Assembly: GCA_037013495.1 (NCBI GenBank)
Contig: CM072806.1
Coordinates: forward strand, 15,855,001 to 15,919,000
Length of the DNA stretch: 64,000 nt
From: Hippophae tibetana
Taxonomy: Eukaryota; Streptophyta; Magnoliopsida; Rosales; Elaeagnaceae
Reading direction: 5' to 3'
Shown here: piece after piece, positions 46,262 through 58,804 of the stretch
How the letters are laid out: every line of letters begins with the position of its first letter
Position numbering within the stretch: the stretch's first letter is position 1
Notes under the pieces: model-generated
The model's database searches: none
What the model saw: the letters and a program-made list of their open reading frames with translations, nothing else
What the model was told of the DNA's origin: nothing
Made by a program: the position numbers and the translations under genes

Positions 46262-49200
46262 TCTAAGTCTCTTGTATTCGTGTCTATGTGTAAAACACAA
46301 TGTCTATTTAATACTTAGTGTATTCCTCTTTCTCTGTGTAAGGTTTATTATTGTGAATCAATAATTCACACGCACATAGTTAGATACACTTTGTATGCAA
46401 GCATGTTTACATATACATAGTGGAGTGTTGGTTTTTTATGAGCGACCATGTGAGTAAGCTGACGTTGTCACTTATGTTGTTGGTTCGGTTTAGGCATGAG
46501 TATTTATGTAAAGTACTTAGTAATTTTTTAAAAGAAAAAATGTAACTTTTTAGCATCTAACCACTAAACTTGCCACTATCCTTGCCACCACCTTTGATAA
46601 GGTGGTTGGTGAAGTGTCTGACAAATGGGTTGGCCAGGTAGCCATCCAAGGATCTATATATACCCTAATTTCTTCTTATTTAGTATCCAAAAAAATGTAA
46701 TAAAGCTCTATCAAATTGACATCTCATTTTTTTGTTTTCAGATAACCAATACCTTGAGTGTTATTTAGCACTAGTGATTTGTGACTATGTGAGAAAAGTT
46801 GAGGTTATGAGTGGTGAGTACTCGAGAAAGTGTTTGCAAGTGGGTTGTATGTGAGTCATGTGTCGGTTGGGAATTGCTTGGATGCAACTATTTCTTTGTG
46901 ATAACCTTATTATAAAAGTAAGCTAAGTTAAATACAGTGAGTTCTCATATCTATTTTGTGTGCAATAAGTGATAGATTATTTGAGTTTAAGGGTAGTACT
47001 TAAGATTGGGAGTTGACACACTTCTAGTTATTGATGTGTAGATATTGATCACATCATATTTGATGGTGTGGGCTTTGGAGGAGAATCGTCTTCATATGTT
47101 GAACCAGGTTATTGTAGAGATAGTAAGCAAGAGTAGTAATAGATAGTTAGAATATAGGTCTCAGCTGATAGAGGTGATATTAGTTTTATTTATTTTAGAG
47201 TTGTATCTATTATATTGTTTAGTGAACTATTTACTATTGAGTGGTTGCCTTAAGCAACTTAAAGATGCTACCATATAGATAGGATTTTTATGTGGGTTTA
47301 CCTCATTATATCTGGTGTTAGGCATGCTCGAATGTATGGCTAGTATAATCAAAGCTTACATGGTTTATGTTCATATATGCTAAATTTTAAACTCTAATTA
47401 GAAAGCCTTGATATTTATCACCTAGTTTCTATTTGCTGAATTATATATTTGCTATATTTATATACTATTTATATTTGATTATTTGTAATACAACTGTGTT
47501 TATCTCTATTATGCTTTCTTCTTTGTGATTAGCATGTGATTTGAGTCCTTAAGGAGTCAGTATCTCCTTAGCCTAATTATGTATTAGGTCTTGAACTCCA
47601 TCAATATTGTTATGCATGATTAGTATGTATGTTAGTATAATCTGAGTTTCTTTCATATACATTCTAACATACAAGATGTATAATTTGATTGGAAAGCCTA
47701 CTTATTATATGTTGTCGCATGCTTTCTTTTCTTTCTATATAGCATGCCTATAACTTTCTAATCATTGCTTATACTATAGTAAATTAATCTATGTGCTTTT
47801 AGATTAATTTATCTTACTTATGTCTATTATGTGTATGTGATTTTGATGTGAATCTTAAAGGAGCATGTATCTCCTTACCCTGGTTGTGTCCCGGGTGTCA
47901 GACTCTTTATTTGGTTTGCTATGTTTAGATTGATTATATGCTGTGAGAGTACAATTATTATTTACCAATTATGTTCCTCATATGAAGTCTTAAAGTGATT
48001 GGAAATATTCTGTTGTTTAGTATGCATTCTTGTCTCACATGCTATTAATTTTTTCCATGCATATGTATATTGCTAGTATGGAAAGGAGCCGCACACCATC
48101 ACTAATTTGATTATGATATATTTTTGTTTTTGTATCTACTGAGTGTTTTAATTTTGTGTTGAATTAAGATGTTGTTTTATACTTTCGTTGTGTAAGTTGT
48201 TTAGTTCATGTTTGTGAGCTCGGCTTGACCGAATTGATATAGAGCTTATGAAAATATTTCATGGGTGGTGTATCCACCTTTCATTTAGGTCTCGTTTACC
48301 TATTTGATTCAAAAGAATAATTGAATTTTGAGTAATTGATCCTACGTATGACATTCTTCAATTAGTATTAGTGTAGGTTATTGTTATTCTATGAGATTTT
48401 TATCTCCATGAACTTTTGTTGCTACGTGTTCTATTTTTTCTTGTTTATGTATATCTCTTTCTCTTTCTACTTCTTTGTAATGCATAGTATGCTATTTTCC
48501 CTACTTGCTGTTATGCCTGACTGTTTGATCCTTTACTAGTATTCTCTCTTGCTAGTTTCTCTGACATGCTCTCTTCATGTGTTTGTCTTTCTTACTACTT
48601 ACTTCTTCTATGGTTGTTTGCATGAGTATCATGTCACATGTTTTTATCATGTAGTGTAAAAGTTTTAGGATTTTATTTTCGTAATATTGTCACCTATATG
48701 CCATGTTGTATAAAATGCATCCCATTGGTTTTACTAGGGCCTTATATCTTGTACCTAATATGTTGTGTTTTTTTTCTTTAATTGTCTTTTGTTGGCTTTT
48801 TTCATCTTTTGCATGCTCTTCTTTCTTGTGCTTTAAATGCATCTTTGGATAAAACTGATTTATTCTTACAAGTTTGTTTACATGAGTGTTTCTTTGTACT
48901 ATGCTTGCTTAGGTTTTCATTGTGAATATGTATGTCATATTGATTATTTACATGTCTTTAGGAATCTTGACATACATGCATTGCTATTTAAACATGTGTG
49001 TTTAGTTGGCATTCCTAGTGTTTGGGGTGTTGACCCTATCTAAGTATTTTTCTTGTGCATGTATTAGATCTTGAGTCTTTCTCACATGATTAGATGTTTT
49101 GTAGCATCCTTTATTTCTTCTCTCTTGGGGGTGTTACCTGTGTTGCTCACTAGTTAGTCAGTTTCTTTCCTTCTCTTGACTAGCGATAATGTGAGTGTTG

Positions 49201-50342
49201 CTACTGATCTCTTTTGAGGCAACTATTTGCAGTTTGTTGTCAATGTTATCTTTGGAGGCAACACTGTATGATTTTTGCCAATGATCTCTCCTGAGGTATA
49301 TTTTTATCTTTTTGGCCTATGATCTCCTTTGAGACCATCATTGCCATCATTCTTATTTACTATTTTTGTCCTTTTGATACTTTCTTTCTCTCTCTCTTCC
49401 CAAAATTGTTCTGCACATTCTTCTATCACACTATCCTATTGCATGTAAAATGAATTTTAGAGGGACCATTGATGATATTTGATTGAGGGTCATTTGACTT
49501 GGATTGAAATATGATTGTTATGAAATATGCATTCATTGAGTGTGTGTATGCCTAATTGTTTGTATTTTATTTGAAATGAACTCCTCCTTTTGCACATATC
49601 ATAACTTTGTAAATTTGTATCTTTATTTTGAAAATATTATATGGATGTCTTACTTTGATAATATATATCCCTCTAGTAAGCTATAGAATCCACTTTTAGT
49701 GTCTCTCGAACCAAAATCCTAGGTGTTGCTTGGATTGAAAGAGGATTTAGTCCATTCTTGAATTGTTTGATTCTTTCTTGCCACCAATATTTTCTTATCC
49801 TTAGTCTCCCTTCTTTAAGTCATTATGTTATTCCTTCATTTCTTTGCACCTACCTACCTAGCTCAAATATTAAATCCTACTTACCTAGCACTCCTTTTAT
49901 TGAGTTTCAACTTTGACTTGTTGAGCTTATTTTCTTTAAGATTGTCTATGTTACTCTCAAGCTTAAAAGAAAAAGATTGAAAAGAAAACAAAAGGAAAGA
50001 AAAAGGAGAAAGAAAGAAAAAAATGAGCTTACATGAATATATATGTTGCTAGTTAGGACAGTTGCTTGTGAAACATACCGTCACTAATGTTTTTACTACA
50101 GATTGTTATTTTCATATCTATTGAATGTTTTAGTTGTATGTTGAATTAAGCATGTTGTTTTTTAGTTTTTCTTTATAAGTTGCTTAGTTCACATTTGGGA
50201 GGCCAGTTTGGTCGAACTGATATAGAGCTCACAAAAAGATTCCATGAGTGGCGTCTCCACCCTTCATCTAGGTCTCAATACCTATTTGAGTCAGAAGAGC
50301 AATTGACCTTCAAATTATTGTTCCTACTTATGGGATTATTCA
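46262..50342 (+). mobile_element. Second long-LTR copia (Sirevirus-like) element, no recognisable pol
   Basis: The 5' LTR is about 46262-48360 and colinear with 9671-11527. It ends TTCTTCA, followed by ATTAGTATTAGTGTAGG, a decayed version of the TTGGTATCAGAG primer site. The interior, 48361-50030, is colinear with the T-rich interior at 11541 onward. An example is the word CATGTAGTGT near 48650, with ATGAGTATCATGTCACATG just before it. The last 300 bp of the 3' LTR lie at about 50035-50342, ending ATTATTCA. Most of the 3' LTR and the polypurine region are deleted. A purine-rich tract at 49965-50025 marks the junction. A 68-codon frame at 48837 lies inside and is not considered a gene. Confidence 0.65.
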
Positions 50343-50379
50343 ACATTATTAACAAAAAAAAATAGTTTAATCCTAAGAC

Positions 50380-51060
50380 CAGCGAAATCAAGAAAAGTAT
50401 AGAGAAAGTCTTGAAAAAATCTAAAGAAATCAAATCATGTTAAAGATGATGGTTTTGCGATAAACTAGAGAAGATATGATGTCTTTGTGATAAGAACTTA
50501 AAGCGTTTATTTGATATTAAAACATCTAAATAGAAGAGGGACTCATGTTTCAAAACCATAAACAAGAGATATGTTTAGAAAGAATGAACAACTCAAACCA
50601 ACATGAATGCCAACTAAATCTACTAGTCTAGTCACAAAGATACATATAAGCCAAAAGTCATAAAGATAGGTAAATAACATATATGACATAGAAATGCACA
50701 TGACAAACAATAGTAAGCAATAAGTGTAGTGGAAAGAGGAGACAAGACTAAAGTACTTAACATCGAAAAACATCCATTAGTTTTCTTATAAAGACACCTA
50801 AAGAAAAAGATAAGGAAGAGCATGTAAAATATGAACACTAAGAGTAGGAGAACATTGAGAACCAACATAAGATATACTAGGTAACAGAGAGACTAACCAA
50901 GAAAATTAAAAGAGGTGTAGTTTATAATATGTCATATGAATGACATGATTGAAAAAGGAAGAAAAACCTAGTACTTTGGCACTACATGATGAAATCATTT
51001 GATATGATACTTATGTAAAAACCTATAGAATAAATGGTGGGTGATGGACTAAGAGGTGGT
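50380..51060 (-). repeat. Inverted fragment of the same family's interior
   Basis: Its reverse complement matches 11900-12230 and 48640-48960. Shared words are TCATCATGTAGTG(C/T)CAAAGTA, ATTCATATG(A/C)CAT, CATGCTCTTC and TATGTCATAT. It faces the preceding copy, so the two form a large inverted arrangement around 50342-50400. Confidence 0.6.
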
Positions 51061-52227
51061 TCAATGTGGGAAAACGGCTTTAAAAGAGAGTTTAATTGCC
51101 CTTAAATTTTTTCTTATGTGTGTGACACATGATGAAATTCTCAATTAAATCTTAATTTTGAACCACTGATGCACATAAAATTAAGTATATGAACTATTAT
51201 TATTAGGGGTGAGCAAAATATCTTATCAATCCAAAAAATCCGATCAAATACAAAAAAAATAAGTGGTTTCGATCTAAAGTCGGATCGGATTCGGATTGGA
51301 TTTTATCAATCCGCTCAGATTCAGATTCGGATTGAAAATATTAAAATCCAAATAATCCAATCTGATCCGATACATTTATATATTAGTTTAAAATAAATAT
51401 ATAATAATTAATAAACCTAATTATCTAACCTAGCTTATTAAACCTAGCCGCCAATCTCTTAAGAAACCTAATATTTTTTATAGCTTCCATCTTTCTCTCT
51501 ACCTACATCCTAATATTTTTTCCAGTTGCTTCCATCTTTCTCTCTGCCTCCATTACTGGTTTCAGGTTCTGCTGTCGCCGCTCTGCTTTCGCACCTCTAT
51601 TGTCACAGTCGCAGCTCGTCAGTCACTGTTCGCTGCTCACTCTTGTCACCTTTCATTGTTCTTCATTATCCTATACAGAAGGTTATATTTGTTTGAACTT
51701 TTTTATTTTTCTAAATTTTGATTTCAGATCTAATATTCAAATGCTCTGTTTTGTTTGTTATTGATAGTTATTACTTTTGTTTCAAATTGATGTGTGAAGC
51801 AAGAAGCTACTAGAACATATTATGTGATTTACTATTTTTTTTATAGTAATTTTCAAGAGCTATGAGATGAAATTACAAGTCTGAGTGGAAATGTGATGGT
51901 ATTGTAGAACAAAAATTAGGTAACATTATAAGAAAACTTTGAATGGTCATAACTTTGTGCTGGGAGGTCTATTTTAGACGAATATTTTTTTGATTCCATG
52001 TAACTTTTCGATATCTAGGAACGACAAACTGCCATTTGTCCAGAATTTTCCCCAAAAAATGCTATTTTTCATGCTTTAATTGAGTTACAAATTTTTTTAA
52101 AATACTTTTAAAATATTGAGGTCTATTAATATTGAACAATCATGTCCAACATCACCCCATATCTATATGCACATTTTTATAATTATTTATTGCAAATGTC
52201 TAATATTTTTTTTCTACAACTATATAG

Positions 52228-54444
52228 ATGGCTTTAGATAAAGATAAGGGTACACTTTATGTGATTGAGAAAGTAAATAAGAATAAAAGTGCAACACAAC
52301 CAACTCAAGAAGAAGATTATGTAAGTACTCTAATTCCTGACCTTTGCATTGATTTTAAAGAAGAAGGTAAAAACATTTCCTCTAGATATATTAGTGAAGC
52401 ATGGACTCATTTTACCATAGAAGGGGTAGGGCAACATCGCAAAGCTATATGCAAATATTGTAAGAAACAATATAAGTATGTGTCGAGCAAATCTGGCACG
52501 TCAAATTTGCTTGCACACATTGCTATTGGATGTGATAAGTTTCCCGGTAGAGTTCTTAAGAAACAAAAAACTTTAGCTTTCCATAAGGAAGGAAGTCTTG
52601 TACCTCACAATTTTAATGTTGAAAGATGTAGAGAAAAATTGGTAAAGATGACAATAAAAGATGAATTGCCATTTATTATCGTAGAAGGTGAAGGATTTAA
52701 GGAGTTTATTGAAGAGCTACAACCTTTGTTTAAAATCCCTTCTCGGTGGACTATTGCAAGAGATTGCTTGAATTTGTATGTTACTGAAAGAGTAAAATTG
52801 AAAGAGTTGTTGAATAGAACTAGTAAAAGAATATGTCTTACCACTGATACATGGACATCTTGTCAGAATTTATGTTATATGTGTTTAACTGCTCATTTTG
52901 TTAATAATGGTTGGAATTTACAAAAGAGAATCTTGAACTTTTGTCAAGTTCCAAATCATAAAGGTGGTACGCTTGGTAGAGTGATTGAAGCATGTTTGTT
53001 AGATTGGGGCATTGATAGGATATTATGTATTACATTTGATAATGAAAGTTCTAATGATACTGCAATTACTTATTTGAAAAAATGTGTTAATAGTTGGGGT
53101 AATGCAATTTTAGAATCAAAACACTTGCACATGCGATGTGGTGCACATATTCTGAATTTAATTATTGAGCAGGGTTTGAAAGAGTATAACATATCAATAA
53201 ATAGGATTCGTGTTGTTGTAAGATACGTGAAAGGATCACCAATTAGACTGCAAAAATTTAAGAGTGCAAAAATTTGTTTAGATGTTACGACAATGTGGAA
53301 TTCAACTTATTTGATGTTGGATTCTGCAACTTATTTTCAAAAAAAATTGAAAGGTTAGAGATCACTGATTTGGGATACTATCAAGATTTTTGTCGAGTTG
53401 AAATTAAGCAATCTCCTACTATAATGGATTGGGATAATGCTAGATATTTTGTCCAATTTTTGAAAGTTTTTTATGAAGCAACATTATTGTTTTCTGGATC
53501 TTTGTATGTGACTTATAATTTCTTCTTGGATCGTATTTGTTTTATTCATGATCAATTGGATATGTGGAGTAAATGTGAGGATTACATTATGATGAAGATG
53601 ACTAGTGATATGAAGGTAAAGTTTGACAAATATTGGAGAGGAATATCTAAAATGAATATGATGTTATTTGTGGCTATTTTACTTTATCCTAGGCATAAAA
53701 AGTGTTCTTTACATCTAAGTTTGCTAGAATTGTGTAATGGGGATGAGATTGAGGCATCAATGAGTTCAAAAAGGGTGAAAAAAACTTTGGAAGATATGAA
53801 CGAGGAGTATTATAAAACTTATTTTCCATCAAACACAGAAGAATCTTCTCAACCTTTAGAAATGAGTACAAAAGATTTTGGTTTAGAAGCAGATGCATTC
53901 TAACTTTATGCTTCTCGTGAGAGAAAACATTTAAAAGAAGTTCATACTATGGAAAACAAATCTAAGTTGAAAAAATACTTACAAGAAGCATTGGTTGATA
54001 TGGATGATGATAAATTTGATATATTAAGTTGGTGGAATGTTCATTCCTCAAGATTTAAGATTTTGTCTTTGATAGCTCGAGATGTATTGGTCATACTGGT
54101 ATCTACTGTAGCATCTGAATCTGCATTTTCTACTAGTGGTCGTACAATTAGTCCATACAGGAGTTCCTTGTCTTCTAAAACTGTACAATCTTTGATTTGC
54201 ACTCAAAATTGGTTTCGTTCATCTCCAATCATTAATATCCAAGAATCACTTGATGAAATTGAGGCTCTAGAATCAGGTATATTGCATAAAACTTTCAAAT
54301 ATATATTTTGAATATATATAGATTTATTTGTTATCAAATATATATTATTATGTTTATTAACTCACTATTTATGTATATTTTTAACTTTTTAATTTTGATC
54401 ATACAGATGTTCTTGATGGTATTGGTGACTTAAACCTTGAATGA
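52228..54444 (+). pseudogene. hAT transposase, one frameshift and one stop from intact
   Basis: The first frame (52228-53358) has a BED zinc finger at residues 57-106 (Cys75, Cys78, His97, Cys102). It also holds the first two catalytic Asp blocks: LTTDTWTS with Asp207 and ITFDNESSND with Asp271. At an A8 run near 53340 the frame shifts (the continuation is offset by minus one). The protein order resumes with ERLEITDLGYYQDF through 53900. There a TAA interrupts, and the same frame continues SRERKHLKEVHTM. The hATC dimerisation region (54010-54220) includes SWWNVHSSRF, VSTVASESAFSTSGR (catalytic Glu) and SLICTQNWFR. A 130-bp intron (54277-54406) with GT-AG ends leads to a short last exon ending DLNLE and a stop at 54444. 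All signature blocks are present. Only the two lesions make it inactive, unless the A-run shift is a sequencing error. Confidence 0.9.
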
Positions 54445-54679
54445 TTATTAAAAAGAGTTATTGTTATTATTAATTTTGGAGAGTGAAGTTAATTTATGTA
54501 ATTGATATTTAATTTTTTGGAGTTAAATTATGTAATTGATGTTGAATTTTTTCTTTTAGATTATTTTTGTTGAATTATTTTTAATCATGTTGTCTACTTT
54601 TTAATTTGTATGAAAAATATTTTTATTTTAGATTTTTTTATTTTATGTAATTTTTCATTTTATATGTTGAAATTATATC

Positions 54680-55120
54680 AGATTTGGATTTATTCGGTTT
54701 GATATTTATAACGGTCTGGATCAAATTGATATTTCATAATTTGTTTATTTATGTAATTTTTTTAATAGATTTAAATTAAAATTTTAACCCTATCCGATCG
54801 GATTGAAATTTAAAGCGGATTCAGATTTAATAATTTTTGGATTGGATCGGATTCAGATTGACTTAAAATTGGTGGATTCAGATTTGTTCAGATTGGCATG
54901 TACAACGGATCGGATTCAGATTGACATTTAAAGTGGATTCAGATTGAATAATTTTTAGATTGAATAATTTTCGGATCGGATCGGATTCAGATTGACTTAA
55001 AATTAGCGGTTTTAGATTTGTTCGGATTGACATATACAACAGATCGGATTCGAATTGAATAATTTATAATTTGCTTCGAATCGAATCGGATTCGTATTGC
55101 CTTAAACTTACGGTTTCGAA
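54680..55120. repeat. Right subterminal repeats of the hAT element
   Basis: A unit of roughly 110-130 bp recurs about three times, with insertions. It contains GATCGGATTCAGATTGA, then TTAAAATT(G/A)G(T/C)GG, then AGATTTGTTC(A/G)GATTG, then a CATGTACAAC-type word. Shorter versions of the core word occur in the left end at 51280-51365. Arrayed short words near both ends are typical transposase-binding sites, but binding here is inferred. Confidence 0.75.
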
Positions 55121-55136
55121 CCGATGCTCACCCCTA

Positions 55137-58100
55137 ATTATTATAATGCTAAAATATAAGAGGTCATATGCATACATTTTATTAAATATGAATAAAGTAT
55201 CAAATCCTGTAAATGATAATGTTATATATTATTTATATAATATGTGTCAAACATATTATGAAATAGACATTATAGTAAATGAGAGACTCTTATTATACTA
55301 TTCTATAAATATGAGTCTATAGGTATAATTTGATGAAAATGATACCATAATTAATAAATCAATTAATTTTTTATTGTTTTCTTCCCTTATATATAAAATA
55401 GACACCACCTTCTAGTTAAAATTGCCGATGTGTATCAAAATTTAGGATTTGGATTTTAATTATAAGCGTACGAGTTAAAATTGTATCTTTTTTTCAAATA
55501 ATTAGTCTACTTCCGGACTCATCATAATTTTGGGAATTAAATTTAAAACTTATTCGCTTAAGTTGTACAGTTATGGAGGACAATTTGGTCATGATAATGG
55601 AGCGTGCAGATTCATGGTTTAAATCGTAATTTGATAAGAAAATCATGGGTCATTATAACCATCCTTAGCCATGGTCCATGGACATCGTGTTTATTTTGCT
55701 TGACTTTGATTCAGCAGATGGCTTTAAATTAATGTCAGTATACAAATATGTCAATAGTCGTTTTTACATTTGTTTGACCGAAAAAAAAAAAATTGCTTTT
55801 CACACTTGTCATGAGCTTCAATGACTAGGACACGATTGCAATAATATCATAGACGGGTCACATATTTTTGTTTTTCCTAAACTAATCATCCGACAATCTT
55901 TATATTTGTTATTGCCCTGCAATTGTTAAAACATTAGATTTTAAAAAAATAAAAATAAAAAGATTTTGTTTTTCTAATGGATTTTGTTTATTTTTTTTAT
56001 CTAATATTTTAATATTAATTTTTTTTATAATATTTAATTTAAATATTAAAATTTTAATAACTTATCTAATATTATTATCCATATAAATCATAGAATATAA
56101 AAAATATTTAAAAGTAAAATAAATATGCAAGAAGAATAGTAATGACTTACATAACATATATATTAATTTATATATCTAAACAATCTATAATGTTGTTCAT
56201 AAGATCCAAAATCTAATGGTAAAATATAAAAGATAATTTGGTTATAATTAATAAATAATTAAATAGTATAGAATTAATGTCTCTACTTAAACTAGGAGTT
56301 AAGAGATGTTGATGAATAATAATAATTGAGAAAAAAAATTATATAAAATATTAATATGAATATAAAAATATAAAAAATAAATGGATTGGGTTGATTCGGT
56401 TGTTACAAGAATCAAAGAAATTAGAACCAAACTAACCCTTGTGTAAATAGATTTTTTAAAATTAAGAACCAAAACAAACTAATAAAATCTAAAAACCAAA
56501 AATTGTTGATTGGGTTGATTAGTGTAGTTTAGGTTAGGTTAATTCCTATCAATTTTACACACCCTTAGACACTAAAAGTACTTAAACACATATGTGTGTA
56601 TTTTTTGAGTTATAATGTATTATTGAAATTAATTGTGACTAAAAAAGTATGAACTTAGAAAGATTTTAACATATATCAATTAATTTAGAAATATATAATA
56701 ATTTAAAAAAATATGCATATATGTTCATATATTTATTTTTTTATTTTTTTGAATATTTGAATTTTTAGTCCACTTTTAATAGGTAATAAATTTGTAATAT
56801 CTCATCAAAAAATTAATGAACTTTTATACAATTTATCATTACTCCTCTTTATCCTCCTATTAATGCCGCTCAAGTTTTCAATGGTCTTGCAACTATTTCC
56901 ATCACGGTAAGCCTATCATCACATTCAAAATAACAATCACTTTTGTTATGTAAGTAAAATATGTCATTCAAATTTAATAAAATCTAGAAATGGGCTTATT
57001 TTTCTAAAAAAAAATAAATTGGTTAAAGTAAAACTAAACTAACTTATTAGGATTTGGGAAAGATAATCTTTTAAGTGTCCATTTATACTATTTTATTGGG
57101 AAAAGTTGGACAAATGTCAATTTTTTTTTAACTAGACTCGAATTCACTATCCCTTAAATGTTGACACTCCTTTTACCACCTATGCTAAGGAGTGGGCACT
57201 TACCATCTAATCTTCTTATTGTAATACCTATGCTAAGGAGTTGGTTCTTACGGTCTCCATCTAATCTCCTTATTGTAATGGTTAGAATAACTTATAATAA
57301 TTTTCTAAATAAATAATGATTATAAGTGACGATAATGAATAATTGTATATAGATATCAAACTAGCTACTTAATTCAGTTAAATTTATTTAAAACTTTTTC
57401 ATTAACTTTATTAGTTGAAAAAGTTTAATTCACTTAAATTTTTGAACATCTCACTAACTTATTGAATAAATTTTTTAGATGAACATTTTTTTTCAAAGGA
57501 ACTAAACATATTTTAAAAACACTTTTTTTGTTGATTTTTTTAATATTATTTTTACCCAAATAATGAACTTTTTTTCTTAAACAATCAAATTTTTTCATTT
57601 ATCAACAAACTTAAAACCATTAATTTTTTAAGTAATTCCATTATGATCATTACATCACTATCTAACATTTAAAAAATTAATATCATAAATCTATCAAAAT
57701 GATTTCAACAAAAACAACAAGTTAATCTATTTAATAACATAAACTTACAAAAAAAAGTTAATTTATTTAAAAAAAAGTTTAATAAAAATAATTGTGATTA
57801 CAGAAATAAAAATTAAATGAACTGTTCATAAACAGTCTAATAGAAGTTTCATAAACAGTCTAATAGAAGTTTCAAAAAGTAGAAGTTTCAAAAAGTAATT
57901 TTGCTACCTTAGGATTGTTATAGTTACGACTTTCATTTATTGGGGCTTTGGTCATTGGCTTTCTTATTATCAAGTCACTAAGTTCCTTGATTTTTCAACA
58001 GTGAGTAGGCATCAACCCTCATATATAGTCTTACGACTTTGCGGAGACCTGTGTTTTTGTTAAACAATCGTTCAAGTTAACTCAGAGAAAAATAAACTCA

Positions 58101-58400
58101 ATTTATTTAAAAATTAAAAAACTTACATAGCATGAATTGGAATCAAGTAAACTAAAAAAAATGTAAAATTTGAATGTAAATATTTTTAAGTAAAAAAAAA
58201 TATAGAAAGTAGTTTACATACTATTTAAATAAAATAGTCATATAATTAAAAAATGTGTATTTTATTAACACAATATAGTTATCACCAAATAAAAAAGGTA
58301 TTGTTTTAATACAATTTGATTAATTTCATACAATCAAATAAGAATATACTTATTATTTTTGATACAACACAAAGCCGTAAATTTTTTGTTAAACTTATGG
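55137..58400. other. AT-rich sequence, no gene seen
   Basis: The first 200 bases are the right part of the repeat split by the hAT element. Near 56565 the words CACACCCTTAG look like a lone right end of another small hAT-like element, but no left end was found. Short direct duplications occur at about 57180-57280 and 57829-57895 (a CATAAACAGTCTAATAGAAG unit twice). No coding region was recognised. Confidence 0.5.
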
Positions 58401-58407
58401 ATAAAAG

Positions 58408-58804
58408 TAGTCTATAAATCGGATCGAATCAGACTAAATTGAAAAACCAGACTGAACAAGATGAAACTGAACGATTTTATAAATCAAACAATATGGTCTA
58501 GTTTATATTAATTAAAATTGTTTTTCAAACGTTCTGGTTATATTAATTTTTAAACCGGTCGAATTGGATCGAACTGGTTTAATAATATATTAAAATTTTA
58601 TATTATTTTTTATTAAAGGTGTCCAAAAATTGTACCAAATTGAAAATTGGATCGGATCGAACGATTTTATAAATTAAACGATCTAATTCGATTTGTATTA
58701 ATTAAAAGCGTTTTCAAATGGTTCGATCTGATCTAATCTGAATAATATAAACGATCTAATTCAGTTAATTTTTTTCTTCAAAATCGAACCGATAGACACC
58801 CCTA
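58408..58804. mobile_element. Probable small hAT-like element, 397 bp, with an internal second end
   Basis: The right end, read on the other strand, is TAGGGGTGTCTATCGGTTCG. The left end TAGTCTATAAATCGGATCG fits it if GGGTG has been lost. Flanking octamers GATAAAAG and GATAAAAA agree at seven of eight positions. Inside, at 58614, TAAAGGTGTCCAAAAATTG looks like another left end. The two halves also share a GATTTTATAAAT(C/T)AAAC to TTAATTAAAA stretch, so it is probably a dimer or one copy inside another. It has no coding capacity. Confidence 0.6.

Larger units (their letters stand above)
51204..55136 (+). mobile_element. hAT (Ac-like) transposon with nearly intact transposase, 3,933 bp
   Basis: Perfect 8-bp target duplications ATTATTAT flank it (51196-51203 and 55137-55144). 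The left end is TAGGGGTGAGCAAAATA. The complement of the right end is TAGGGGTGAGCATCGG, giving 13 identical terminal bases. The first 170 and last 450 bases hold many copies of a GGATCGGATTCAGATTGA-like word, subterminal repeats of the kind bound by Ac-type transposases. A somewhat GC-richer leader (51480-51660) with a duplicated CTTCCATCTTTCTCTCT phrase precedes the transposase. A likely spliced 5' intron ends at the AG directly before the start codon. The insertion lies in an older repeat whose relative is at 45960-46240. Confidence 0.93.

Noticed and set aside
55071-55322. 83-codon plus frame with a counterpart on minus at 45889-46125
   Set aside because: The similarity is nucleotide-level repeat homology (the repeat split by the hAT element). 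The upstream part of this frame lies inside the hAT right end, so it is not one gene.
56290-56575. Possible further hAT-like small element ending CACACCCTTAG
   Set aside because: Only a right-end-like sequence was found. No matching left end or 8-bp duplication could be located.
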